Positions 1-6,219 of a stretch of 14,481 nucleotides of DNA are shown piece by piece. How positions within the stretch are numbered: the stretch's first letter is position 1; each line of letters starts with the position of its first letter. Made by a program: the position numbers and the translations under genes. Location of the stretch: contig JBBRHE010000079.1 of NCBI GenBank assembly GCA_038223165.1, positions 1 through 14,481 on the forward strand, in the 5' to 3' direction. The notes beneath the pieces were generated by a model. The model was given only the letters and a program-made list of their open reading frames with translations, did no database searches and was not told the DNA's origin. The stretch comes from DASYHQ01 sp038223165 (GTDB lineage: Bacteria; Planctomycetota; Phycisphaerae; Tepidisphaerales; Tepidisphaeraceae).

Positions 1-110
1 GTGGTGAAGGCGTGCGGCGATATGCCTGTGCAGGGGCGAAGGTGGTTCTGGCGAAGTGAGTGCAGCGGTTCATGCGCGCCGCGCACGGGTCATGATGTTT
101 GCTACTCGAA

Positions 111-153
111 TCACCCTCACCCTGACCTCTCCCGGCGTACCGGGAGAGGGGCC
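111..153. repeat. REP-like palindromic intergenic element
   Basis: A perfect 10-bp stem (126-135 with 140-149, CCTCTCCCGG/CCGGGAGAGG) closes a CGTA loop, preceded by a CTCACCCTGAC lead-in. Elements of the form 'CCCTCACCCTGACCTCTCCC...GGGAGAGGG' are common as dispersed intergenic repeats in GC-rich bacteria. It sits 12 bp beyond the stop codon of the M16 gene and has no T-tract on either strand. It may therefore act as an mRNA 3' stabiliser or Rho-assisted terminator rather than an intrinsic terminator. The bases before it (1-110) hold no gene that can be supported. Confidence 0.6.
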
Positions 154-161
154 GGAGACGA

Positions 162-1388
162 CTACTTCGATTCGGGGCCGAGCGTCACGATCGTCATGGG
201 GTCAAAGGGAAACTCGCGCATGAGTTCTTCCAGCGAACCCTTGTTGATCTTCATGAGGGTCGCCATGTCTTCTTCGAGTGAGCGATATCGTTTGTTGTAA
301 ATCCATTGCCCGCCGATGCCGCGCATGCGACCGAGGGGGACTTCACCTTGAAGGACGAGGGACGATGCGATTTTGTTTTTGGCGCGCTCGACTTCATCGT
401 CGGTGATTGTCGACTTGGCTTTCTCCAGTTCCGCCAGCGCGATACCCATGGCCTGTTCAGTGCGTTCGGGAGCCGTGGTCAGCGCGATGTAAAAGCTGCC
501 GCAGGAGTCGTGCGGATAGAACCCGAAGTCGGCGTCCTCGGAAATCGCGTTGTCGACCAGCGCCCAGTAGAACCGGCTGCCGTCGCTGTCACCAATGACA
601 TCGGACAGCACCCGTGCGGTGAATCGACGGTCGTCCTGGGCGCTGGGGCCGGGCGTCATTCCCATCGTGTAACGGCGATTGAGCTTCGGGTCGTTCAGGT
701 CGATGCGCTTGGGCTTGTACATCGGTTCCGGTTGCTCGCGCGGCGCCTCGATGCGCGGCCAGGCGCCCATGTACTTTTCGGCAAGCTTGATCACTTCGTC
801 AAAGTCCATCCTTCCGGTAACAGACAAAACCATGTTGCCCGGCCCGTATCGCTTCTCGAAATAGTCGGCCATCTGGTCGCGCTGCAGCGCCTTGATCGAG
901 TCGGCCGATCCCAGCACGCTCATCGACAGAGGGTGGTTAGCGAAGTGTTCCTCCATCAACTTTTCGTAGAGACGATGGCCCGGATCGTCCAGGTACATCG
1001 CGATCTCTTCGAGGATCACGTTCTTTTCCGTGTCGAAATCGCTCTGGCGGATGGCGGGGCGCAGCAGGTGCGACAGGTGTTCGATCGCCTGCTCGGTGAA
1101 CTCGGGGATAACATTCGCGTAATACGCGGTCATTTCCTGGCTGGTAAACGCGTTGTATTTGGCTCCGATCTCATCAAAGATGCGGTTTACGTCTTCCCAG
1201 CCGTACTTCGTCGAACCCTTGAACATCATGTGTTCGAGGAAGTGCGAGACACCGTTGATCTCGAACGTCTCGTCACGGGCGCCCGTCTTGACGAACAGAC
1301 CCGCTGCGAACGAGTGGGAATCGGGATTGATCTCAGCGATGACGTCGAGACCGTTGGACAACTGCTTGTGCTTGAACATGAGCGGCAT
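162..1388 (-). CDS. M16 family zinc metallopeptidase, catalytic (HxxEH) subunit
   Basis: This 408-residue protein is an M16B-type (processing peptidase-like) metallopeptidase. The inverted zinc motif HFLEH is at residues 49-53 in the context GVSHFLEHMMFKG, and the distal glutamate ligand is in NVILEEI (E127/E128), about 75 residues later as usual for the family. FTSQEMTAYY (81-90) is also typical. The second half lacks the REKxGLxY element that normally completes the active site; at about 276-288 it reads ALVDNAISEDADF. The gene upstream on the same strand supplies that element, so the two probably form a heterodimer. There is no signal peptide, so it is likely cytoplasmic. Start: ATG at 1388, with a weak AGAGAG about 10 nt upstream; a second Met at residue 4 is a possible alternative. 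The gap to the upstream M16 gene is 124 bp, and a REP-like hairpin follows the stop. Family call is firm; the substrate is unknown. Confidence 0.95.
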   Translation of the reverse strand: MPLMFKHKQLSNGLDVIAEINPDSHSFAAGLFVKTGARDETFEINGVSHFLEHMMFKGSTKYGWEDVNRIFDEIGAKYNAFTSQEMTAYYANVIPEFTEQAIEHLSHLLRPAIRQSDFDTEKNVILEEIAMYLDDPGHRLYEKLMEEHFANHPLSMSVLGSADSIKALQRDQMADYFEKRYGPGNMVLSVTGRMDFDEVIKLAEKYMGAWPRIEAPREQPEPMYKPKRIDLNDPKLNRRYTMGMTPGPSAQDDRRFTARVLSDVIGDSDGSRFYWALVDNAISEDADFGFYPHDSCGSFYIALTTAPERTEQAMGIALAELEKAKSTITDDEVERAKNKIASSLVLQGEVPLGRMRGIGGQWIYNKRYRSLEEDMATLMKINKGSLEELMREFPFDPMTIVTLGPESK

Positions 1389-1457
1389 AAATTATTTCTC
1401 TCTGGTCGCAGCGACCGTGACTGGACGGCGCTCGATCTCGTGTCGGTCTTAAGCTCA

Positions 1458-1493
1458 ACGCTTGGAAATCCGACTACTCGGGTGGCCAAGCGT
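1458..1493 (-). other. Intercistronic stem-loop between the two M16 genes
   Basis: Perfect 8-bp arms ACGCTTGG (1458-1465) and CCAAGCGT (1486-1493) enclose a smaller CCGA/TCGG hairpin (1470-1473 with 1478-1481). It begins 20 nt after the stop of the upstream M16 gene in the direction of transcription and is not followed by a clear T-tract. It could attenuate read-through or protect the upstream message. Seen directly in sequence; the function is inferred. Confidence 0.4.
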
Positions 1494-1512
1494 GTTGGAG
1501 TTGTTCGCCGAA

Positions 1513-2748
1513 TTAGCTCGGCATTTTCAGCTCTTTTGGGCCCACTGTCACGATGGTGAATGGACCAGCCGGTGTCTTCTTCAGGTAGGCGTTGACCTGA
1601 TCGACGTTGACCGCGTTGATGGCCGCCTTGATCTCGTCTAGCGTGCGCAATCGGCCGCGCATGAACCAGTCGTGGGCGATTGCACCAGCGCGGGACGAGG
1701 TGCTTTCACCCTGCATGATGGTGCTTGCCTTCAGGCCCGTCTTGGCGCGGTCAAGTTCCGCAGGCGTTACACCGTCACTCTGTCGTTGCAGTTCGGAGAC
1801 GAAGCAGTCGAGCGTCGCTTGCGCGCGTTCGTTGCTTGTGCCAGCGTAACCAAGGATGTGACCCTGGTCCTTTAACGCCGAGTAACCCGCCCACACGCTG
1901 TAGCACAAGCCGCGCTTTTCGCGCACCTCGGTGAACAGCCGACCGCTCATGCCACCACTGAGCACCTCGACGGCCAGGCGGACCGTGTAATAGTCGGGGT
2001 CTGTCTCCGGAATGCTCTTGTAAGCGATGCCGATGTGGGTCTGCTCGCTGTCCTGAGTCTCGTGATAGAAATTGCCCGGCGGGGGAACCAGATCGAACGC
2101 TTCGGGATCGGTCGCTTTCCAATCACCAAAATGCGTGGCGACCTCGGCCTTCAGCGCCGTGAAGTCGACGTTGCCCGCCATCGCAAGAATGGCACCTGCC
2201 GGTTGGTAACGGGATGCGAAATCGGATTTGCAAAGGTCAAGGGTGAGCTTTTCGAGCGTCTCCTTCATCCCCATCGAGTTGCGGCCGTACGGGGAGGGCA
2301 AGTGCCACTCGCGAAGTTTAAGCAGCAGCTTTTGACGCGGGTCGTCATCCAGACCGGCCAGCGCCTGCAAAGCCAGATCACGGGCGGCGTCGAAGCCAAC
2401 CTGCGGCAGGTGGGCCCGGCGCACCACGTCGGCGTACAACGGCAGGCCGGCCATGACGTTGTCGGCAAGAGCAGCGCACCCGAACCGACTGTGGTGGACA
2501 CTGACGCTCGTCGACCGCTGCAGACCGAGCCGATCGAGGTCGTCGGTCAGCTTGCGACTGTCGCGATTGCCCGCGCCGCGCAAGACAAGGTCGGAAAGGA
2601 CCGTCGCGGCGCCCGAGCGGTCGACCGGGTCGGTAGCCGACCCTGCGGGCAACATTAAGGTCATCGCGGCCGACTGCATGCCGGGCATTCGCTCGGCCAA
2701 TAGGGTCAGGCCATTGGGAAACGTGTGCTGAAAATAGCGTTCGGACAA
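1513..2748 (-). CDS. M16 family peptidase-like protein, non-zinc (R/Y) subunit
   Basis: This 411-residue M16 homologue has lost its zinc site. Where the catalytic subunit has HFLEH, this protein has TVLSD (residues 49-53), so both histidines and the glutamate are gone. It keeps the C-terminal-half element GRLFTEVREKRGLCYSV around 269-285, with R276 and Y283, which in M16 enzymes contacts substrate. That complements the downstream gene, which has the reverse pattern; heterodimeric M16B enzymes with this division of labour are known. Start: TTG at 2748, chosen because AGGAG (2760-2756) lies 7 nt upstream and the reading begins SERYFQHTFPNGLTLL, a normal M16 N-terminus. A consensus TATAAT lies a further 22 nt upstream. 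It is the first gene of a probable two-gene unit. Confidence 0.93.
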   Translation of the reverse strand: MSERYFQHTFPNGLTLLAERMPGMQSAAMTLMLPAGSATDPVDRSGAATVLSDLVLRGAGNRDSRKLTDDLDRLGLQRSTSVSVHHSRFGCAALADNVMAGLPLYADVVRRAHLPQVGFDAARDLALQALAGLDDDPRQKLLLKLREWHLPSPYGRNSMGMKETLEKLTLDLCKSDFASRYQPAGAILAMAGNVDFTALKAEVATHFGDWKATDPEAFDLVPPPGNFYHETQDSEQTHIGIAYKSIPETDPDYYTVRLAVEVLSGGMSGRLFTEVREKRGLCYSVWAGYSALKDQGHILGYAGTSNERAQATLDCFVSELQRQSDGVTPAELDRAKTGLKASTIMQGESTSSRAGAIAHDWFMRGRLRTLDEIKAAINAVNVDQVNAYLKKTPAGPFTIVTVGPKELKMPS

Positions 2749-2755
2749 CGCGGTG

Positions 2756-2760
2756 CTCCT
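2756..2760 (-). promoter_or_regulatory. Shine-Dalgarno AGGAG fixing a TTG start
   Basis: AGGAG on the minus strand ends 7 nt before the TTG at 2748. There is no ATG or GTG at this position that gives a proper M16 N-terminus, so this site decides the start codon. Confidence 0.75.
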
Positions 2761-2781
2761 CGGGTTTGGTTAAGACGGAGG

Positions 2782-2787
2782 ATTATA
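2782..2787 (-). promoter_or_regulatory. -10 box TATAAT of the M16 operon
   Basis: A perfect TATAAT hexamer on the minus strand stands out in GC-rich surroundings. It would start transcription about 27 nt upstream of the TTG start. No convincing -35 is seen at 16-18 bp spacing (GTGGCG or neighbours), so the promoter may depend on an activator or an alternative sigma factor. It also overlaps the region upstream of the divergent membrane gene. Confidence 0.55.
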
Positions 2788-2873
2788 GCGCGATGGTCGC
2801 CGGACGCCACCTCACGGCCCGCTTACGGAAGAGATTGGCCGACCTCGGTGGATTTCGTGTACAACGGTCGCCC

Positions 2874-3311
2874 ATGCAATCCAAGAGCGACCCCAAAGAG
2901 ACATTGATCCCGATCGCGCTGATCGTCCTCGGCCTGGTGATCCTGCTGGTCTTAGGTCTGTCTGCCGGGGCCAACACCGGGCAATTGCTGACGGCGTTGG
3001 CGCTCACTGCCATTGTCGGGACCGTGTTGATGGTCGTCACCGCGTTTCTGACGGCCAAGCTGATTAAGGTGTCGTTCGGTGACCGGCGAGCAGCCATTCT
3101 GAAATTCGCCGGCATCTACCTGATCAGCCTCGCGATCGGGCTTTCGTTCACATTCGTGGGGGCTCCCCTTATCGTCATTGTGCTGTCATTCGTGCTGATT
3201 CTGTGGCTGTTCGACGTCACCGTCTACCAGGCGGCTATCTTCACGCTGGTGCGGTGGGTGATCAGTGTGCTCATCGCGCTGGCGTTGATGCTAGTGCAAC
3301 GGCAGCGGTAG
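2874..3311 (+). CDS. Small multi-pass membrane protein, unrecognised
   Basis: This 145-residue hydrophobic protein has four to five predicted membrane spans: about 11-29, 38-60, 75-95, 97-115 and 122-142. Short loops carry charged residues (KLIKVSFGDRRAAILK, 62-77). I recognise no family or catalytic motif. Start: the ATG at 2874 gives MQSKSDPKET followed directly by the first span. The frame is open back to TTG 2766, and an ATG at 2793 has GGAGG 11 nt upstream, but that 27-residue extension is Arg-rich and overlaps the promoter region of the divergent M16 gene, so I prefer 2874. It converges on the FUN14-like gene, with only 13 bp between the stop codons. A real gene is likely; the function is unknown. 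Confidence 0.7.
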   Translation: MQSKSDPKETLIPIALIVLGLVILLVLGLSAGANTGQLLTALALTAIVGTVLMVVTAFLTAKLIKVSFGDRRAAILKFAGIYLISLAIGLSFTFVGAPLIVIVLSFVLILWLFDVTVYQAAIFTLVRWVISVLIALALMLVQRQR

Positions 3312-3324
3312 TCGTCGGTCAAAC

Positions 3325-3945
3325 CTATTTCTTGAACCCCAGGAAGAACCCGACCGCTGCCATGGTCGTCGAGGGGAGCGCGCCCATCACAACGTCTTTC
3401 AAACGCACCGTCTGGTCCTTCGCCCAAGAGGTGGCCGAGTCGTAGTTGGTCTTCATCTTTGTGAAGTCGATGTTTAAGACTTTGAAGTACGACAAGCCTG
3501 TGATCGTGACCGCAACGATCGCCGCGAGGACGGCCATCGACTTGATGAACATTCGGAAGATCGTGCCGAAGACGACACCGACGAAAATCGACAAGCCAAG
3601 CTTGAAGATCCAGCCGGAAGATCGTTCCGTGAATGAGGGAGACGGAATAGTCGTCGTCGCCGAAGGTGGGGTCGTTGCATCTGCGGAGGTCGCCGCGCTT
3701 CCACTACCCGCAAAGCCAGACGAGTTGGCGGGCATCGACCCCTCGGAAGACTTCACCTGCACGTTCGGTGAATCCGCCTGTGCCTGTTTCGTTTCCTGCC
3801 GCATGAAGACCATCGACGCCCCTTTGGCACCACCACCGACCAACGCTGCGACTAGCGAGACGGCTAAAATCTTCTTCTTCCAACTGGGCAGCTCGACGAC
3901 TGCGTTCGCAAAGCGTCGGCTGCGGGCTTCGGATGGGTCGGACAT
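3325..3945 (-). CDS. FUN14-domain-like membrane protein
   Basis: This is a 206-residue membrane protein. A basic N-terminus and one hydrophobic segment (about 26-46) are followed by a Ser/Ala/Thr/Pro-rich linker (about 55-108). The second half reads like a FUN14 domain: a glycine-patterned double span (GLSIFVGVVFG, then KSMAVLAAIVAVTITGL, 117-151), the segment VLNIDFTKMKTNYD (156-169), an amphipathic stretch, and a closing GFFLGFKK (199-206). In eukaryotes FUN14 proteins sit in the mitochondrial outer membrane; the bacterial homologues have no established role. Start: ATG 3945 with GGAGG at 3957-3953, spaced 7 nt. AT-rich hexamers upstream (GATAAT near 3984) could be a -10. The family call rests on pattern recognition and is moderately sure. 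Confidence 0.72.
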   Translation of the reverse strand: MSDPSEARSRRFANAVVELPSWKKKILAVSLVAALVGGGAKGASMVFMRQETKQAQADSPNVQVKSSEGSMPANSSGFAGSGSAATSADATTPPSATTTIPSPSFTERSSGWIFKLGLSIFVGVVFGTIFRMFIKSMAVLAAIVAVTITGLSYFKVLNIDFTKMKTNYDSATSWAKDQTVRLKDVVMGALPSTTMAAVGFFLGFKK

Positions 3946-3952
3946 GGGTGTG

Positions 3953-3957
3953 CCTCC
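3953..3957 (-). promoter_or_regulatory. Shine-Dalgarno GGAGG of the FUN14-like gene
   Basis: GGAGG on the minus strand, 7 nt upstream of the ATG at 3945. It is one of only a few clear Shine-Dalgarno sites in the window. Confidence 0.7.
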
Positions 3958-4016
3958 AGTGCGCCAGTCTATCGCATTGCATTATCTGGCGGTAATACCC
4001 GGTGAGGAGGATTAAC

Positions 4017-4040
4017 CACGGAGGCACGCAGACACGGAGA
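4017..4040 (+). repeat. Tandem 8-mer repeat, CACGGAGG type
   Basis: Three imperfect tandem octamers, CACGGAGG, CACGCAGA and CACGGAGA, follow AATTAAC-like AT-rich sequence. Runs of this 'CCACGGAGGCACGGAGACACGGAG' type occur as dispersed intergenic repeats in planctomycete and related genomes (recalled, not searched). It lies between the start of the FUN14-like gene and the end of the next minus-strand gene. Confidence 0.5.
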
Positions 4041-4096
4041 CGCGCTCGTACCGTCGATGGCAAATGAAGAACCCGCGTTCCGCCCTCGGCTCGACA

Positions 4097-4507
4097 CTAC
4101 GCGCTCATCGGCAAGGCAAAGTTGCTCGCACCCACCCGCATGCAACTGATCTTCACGACCGACGCGGCTTCACCGGTGGTTGACCCTTCACGGGCAATCT
4201 GACCGCGACGGGCGCTGCTGACGACGTCGAAATCATCCCCGAGGAAGGCTTTCCAGTCCGTCTTCCCCTCGTACGCTGCAGCTTCACCTTCACCGGCCAT
4301 CAACTGGGCGATCTCGCTTTTTTCCAGTGAGTTGCGGACGTCGAAGTCGAGCAGGTAATGCCACATGCCATCCTTGCGCACGACGTCGGCGTTCCAGAGG
4401 ACGAGGTACTTGGCCTTCGTCGAGAGCCCGATATTGTTGACGCCCGCAGACCGCATGACCGACCAGGGCTTCAGTGGTGTCGACGACGTCTTGTGAATGT
4501 GCAGCAT
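4097..4507 (-). CDS. Unrecognised small protein, tandem paralogue A
   Basis: This 136-residue soluble protein has no family I recognise. It is a clear paralogue of the gene immediately upstream (4664-5068): 46 of the first 72 residues are identical without gaps, including KYLVLWNADV, MWHY and NN. The C-terminal third is more divergent but ends similarly (RVGASNF here, RVGSSQF there). The frame is open to 4552, but the ATG at 4507 is chosen because it aligns exactly with the paralogue's start (MLHIHK/MLHVYK) and because a -10-like TATGTT ends 6 nt before it, so the transcript would be leaderless. A perfect inverted repeat covers that -10. Conserved Trp, His and Asn residues hint at a binding fold, but no function can be assigned. 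Confidence 0.82.
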   Translation of the reverse strand: MLHIHKTSSTPLKPWSVMRSAGVNNIGLSTKAKYLVLWNADVVRKDGMWHYLLDFDVRNSLEKSEIAQLMAGEGEAAAYEGKTDWKAFLGDDFDVVSSARRGQIAREGSTTGEAASVVKISCMRVGASNFALPMSA

Positions 4508-4509
4508 AA

Positions 4510-4532
4510 GGCAAACATAGCCCGCGTTTGCC
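4510..4532 (-). promoter_or_regulatory. Leaderless promoter with operator-like dyad, paralogue A
   Basis: A -10-like TATGTT (4519-4514) sits 6 nt before the ATG at 4507. It is covered by a perfect 7-bp inverted repeat, GGCAAAC (4510-4516), nine bases, GTTTGCC (4526-4532). A dimeric repressor bound to this dyad would occlude the promoter. No good -35 hexamer was found. The repeat is seen directly; regulation is inferred. Confidence 0.45.
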
Positions 4533-4663
4533 CGCAGCGTGGAAGAACTCACAGGAAAACGAACACTGCAACGTCCGAACGGTGTGAAGTGGCGAAACCT
4601 GTTCTACCCGTCCCGACCTTGCCGGGCGTAGGGGGACGTCCGGTAATGAAAAACGGCAGATAA

Positions 4664-5068
4664 CTACTGGTTCCGCAAAGGAAACTGGCTCGAGCCGACG
4701 CGCAAGGTTGTGATGGTCACCTCACCCGTCTTACCGTTGCCACCCCCTTTAAGAATCTCCTGTCGACGGCGGTTGTCGATGACGACCCATTCCTGTCCCA
4801 GCCAGGTCCGCCAGTCGGCACCGTCGGGATAGCGGGTCGGTGTCGCGCTGGAACCAGCGAAAATCTGGGCCAGCTCACTTATTTCTAGTGAATCGCGGGT
4901 GTCGAACTCGAAGACGTAATGCCACATGTTGTCCTTGCGGATAACGTCGGCATTCCACAGGACCAAGTACTTCTGTTTCACTTCGGGCGCGATGTTGTTT
5001 CGCCCACCATGGCGCATGACATCCCATGGCCGCATCGGTTCGGAAGAACGCTTGTACACGTGCAGCAT
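4664..5068 (-). CDS. Unrecognised small protein, tandem paralogue B
   Basis: This 134-residue protein of unrecognised family is the upstream member of the tandem pair. Conserved features shared with its paralogue: MLH.K.SS.P..PW.VMR at the N-terminus, KYLVLWNADV (33-42), RKD.MWHY (44-51), and an acidic-aromatic FEFDTRDSLE stretch. A Gly-rich turn (ILKGGGNGKTG) precedes a final beta-like segment (VTITTLRVGSSQFPL). No signal peptide or membrane span. Start: the ATG at 5068 is preceded by TAAACT with 6 nt between, the leaderless arrangement. It is divergent from ubiX (146 bp between the starts), and 156 bp separate it from paralogue A. A tandem duplication is evident; the function is unknown. 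Confidence 0.85.
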   Translation of the reverse strand: MLHVYKRSSEPMRPWDVMRHGGRNNIAPEVKQKYLVLWNADVIRKDNMWHYVFEFDTRDSLEISELAQIFAGSSATPTRYPDGADWRTWLGQEWVVIDNRRRQEILKGGGNGKTGEVTITTLRVGSSQFPLRNQ

Positions 5069-5074
5069 GTACCT

Positions 5075-5080
5075 AGTTTA
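5075..5080 (-). promoter_or_regulatory. -10 box TAAACT, leaderless, paralogue B
   Basis: TAAACT on the minus strand ends 6 nt before the ATG at 5068, which would place the start point on or next to the start codon. A weak -35 candidate, CTGACC, lies 18 bp upstream. There is no Shine-Dalgarno. Confidence 0.45.
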
Positions 5081-5202
5081 CCACGAGTTGGGCAAAAGGG
5101 TCAGAGCAGAACCCCAACTGCGCCAGGAAGAGGGGTTCAACCGGGCCGCGCGTTCAAAACAATCGTTGCGATCGGCAGGGTGATATGACCCAATCGCAGG
5201 AC

Positions 5203-5208
5203 TAAGAT
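5203..5208 (+). promoter_or_regulatory. -10 box TAAGAT, leaderless, ubiX
   Basis: TAAGAT ends exactly 6 nt before the ubiX ATG at 5215. No Shine-Dalgarno is present, and no convincing -35 was found. The geometry matches the two minus-strand paralogues next door. Confidence 0.45.
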
Positions 5209-5214
5209 ACACCC

Positions 5215-5826
5215 ATGGACATCGTCACCGCCATTACCGGCGCCAGCGGCGCACTTTACGCCCAGCGGTTTATCCAGGGGTTGGTCATCGCGGGTGTAAA
5301 TGTACACCTTGTCATTTCACCACTGGGTCGGCGGTTGCTGCACGATGAAATGGGGATGGATACGATCGACCTCAACGAACTGGCCGGCACGTCATCTCAC
5401 ACGATTACGCTCTACAATTACAACGATGTCGGCGCCAAGCTCGCCAGTGGGAGTTTTCTGCACGATGGGATGGTCATCGTCCCCTGCAGCAGCAACACGC
5501 TCGCCGAGGTCGCGCACGGCATCGGTGACAACCTCGTCTGCCGCGCCGCCGCCGTGACACTGAAGGAACGCCGCAAGCTCGTGATTGCTCATCGCGAGAT
5601 GCCGCTGTCACCCATCGACATCAACAACTACAAGGCACTCAGCGACGCCGGTGTAATCCTCTGCCCAACCAACCCCGGCTTCTACCTGAACCCCACGACC
5701 GTCGGTGAGATCGTCGACTTTGTCGCAGGCAAACTGCTGGACCTGGTCGGTGTGCGACACGGGTTTGACACACGCTGGGACCCGAAGGTTGTCCGGCCAC
5801 CGATGAAACGCGGGGACATTATCTAG
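5215..5826 (+). CDS. ubiX: Flavin prenyltransferase UbiX
   Basis: UbiX transfers a dimethylallyl group to FMN to make prenylated FMN, the cofactor of UbiD decarboxylases. At 203 residues it is the normal family length. Diagnostic motifs are ITGASGA (7-13, flavin phosphate loop with S11), PCSSNTLAEVAHG (90-102), KERRKLVIAHREMPLS (117-132, with the R127-E128 pair) and PGFYLNP (154-160). It is a soluble cytoplasmic protein, usually a dodecamer. The start gives MDIVTAITGASG, the expected short lead before the Rossmann-type loop, and has a -10 hexamer 6 nt upstream, so it is probably leaderless. ubiD lies convergently 592 bp away, which supports a shared pathway. In planctomycetes this could be menaquinone synthesis by the futalosine route (MqnL/MqnM-like roles), but no mqn gene is in view. 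Confidence 0.96.
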   Translation: MDIVTAITGASGALYAQRFIQGLVIAGVNVHLVISPLGRRLLHDEMGMDTIDLNELAGTSSHTITLYNYNDVGAKLASGSFLHDGMVIVPCSSNTLAEVAHGIGDNLVCRAAAVTLKERRKLVIAHREMPLSPIDINNYKALSDAGVILCPTNPGFYLNPTTVGEIVDFVAGKLLDLVGVRHGFDTRWDPKVVRPPMKRGDII

Positions 5827-5839
5827 ATATGACGGCGCT

Positions 5840-6172
5840 CTACAACGCGGTGAGCATCCGTCTCTGTCGAACGCGGCCGAGCTTTGGGCTTCTTTCCCCA
5901 AATAGGTCTGTCGTTGAAGCCACGTCTTCGATGTCGAAATGCTTCAGCAGTGTCAAGAGGTCGACTGTCTGCTCGTACTGCGCATCGTCATTAACCAACC
6001 AGATCGTGTCGACGCCGTCCTTAGTATTGTAATATCCGATTCGAAAACGGCGACCGAGTTGCTGAGCCCACTAGGGGGTACGCTGGTTCGCGCGCCTCAA
6101 GACCACCACCGTACGGGGAGGAATGACCTGTACCAACGACCGGGCGTTGACTATTGGGTGTGAAATTCTCAT
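5840..6172 (-). pseudogene. Small conserved-looking protein gene interrupted by TAG
   Basis: A continuous minus-strand frame of 110 codons from ATG 6172 to TAG 5840-5842 is broken only by one internal TAG at 6071-6073 (codon 34). The part after it reads as a normal protein: WAQQLGRRFRIGYYNT, then TIWLVNDD, EQTVDLLTLLKHFDIEDV and a closing LFGERSPKLGRV segment. The part before it (MRISHPIVNARSLV..., IPPRTVVVLRR) is in the same frame and is coherent with it. The start has AGAAGG 5 nt upstream; an earlier in-frame ATG lies at 6190. No ATG or GTG closely follows the stop, so a clean internal restart is unlikely. This is a recently broken gene, a sequencing error or a read-through stop. I have a vague memory of similar uncharacterised planctomycete proteins, but no function can be given. 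Confidence 0.6.
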
Positions 6173-6184
6173 CGTGACCTTCTC

Positions 6185-6219
6185 ATGCATTTTACGTCGG
6201 AACCATGCATTTAACGACG
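6185..6219. repeat. Pair of direct repeats ATGCATTTWACGWCG
   Basis: Two 15-mers, 6185-6199 (ATGCATTTTACGTCG) and 6205-6219 (ATGCATTTAACGACG), match at 13 of 15 positions and are spaced 20 bp apart, about two helical turns. They lie just upstream of the interrupted gene's start and could be operator half-sites. The sequence is certain; the role is inferred. Confidence 0.5.

Noticed and set aside
1..59. Possible C-terminal end of a plus-strand gene (frame 3, ...YACAGAKVVLAK, stop at 57-59)
   Set aside because: Only 18 codons are visible, with no recognisable motif; the minus strand is also open here, so it cannot be supported.
306..1559. 417-codon plus-strand frame opposite the catalytic M16 gene
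   Set aside because: It is antisense to a clear M16 gene; the composition is that of a GC-rich shadow frame and no motif is seen.
3446..4015. 189-codon plus-strand frame opposite the FUN14-like gene
   Set aside because: Antisense shadow; the minus frame has a good Shine-Dalgarno and a membrane-protein pattern.
4508..4552. 15-residue N-terminal extension of paralogue A
   Set aside because: Absent from paralogue B, and it would overlap the -10 and the inverted repeat.
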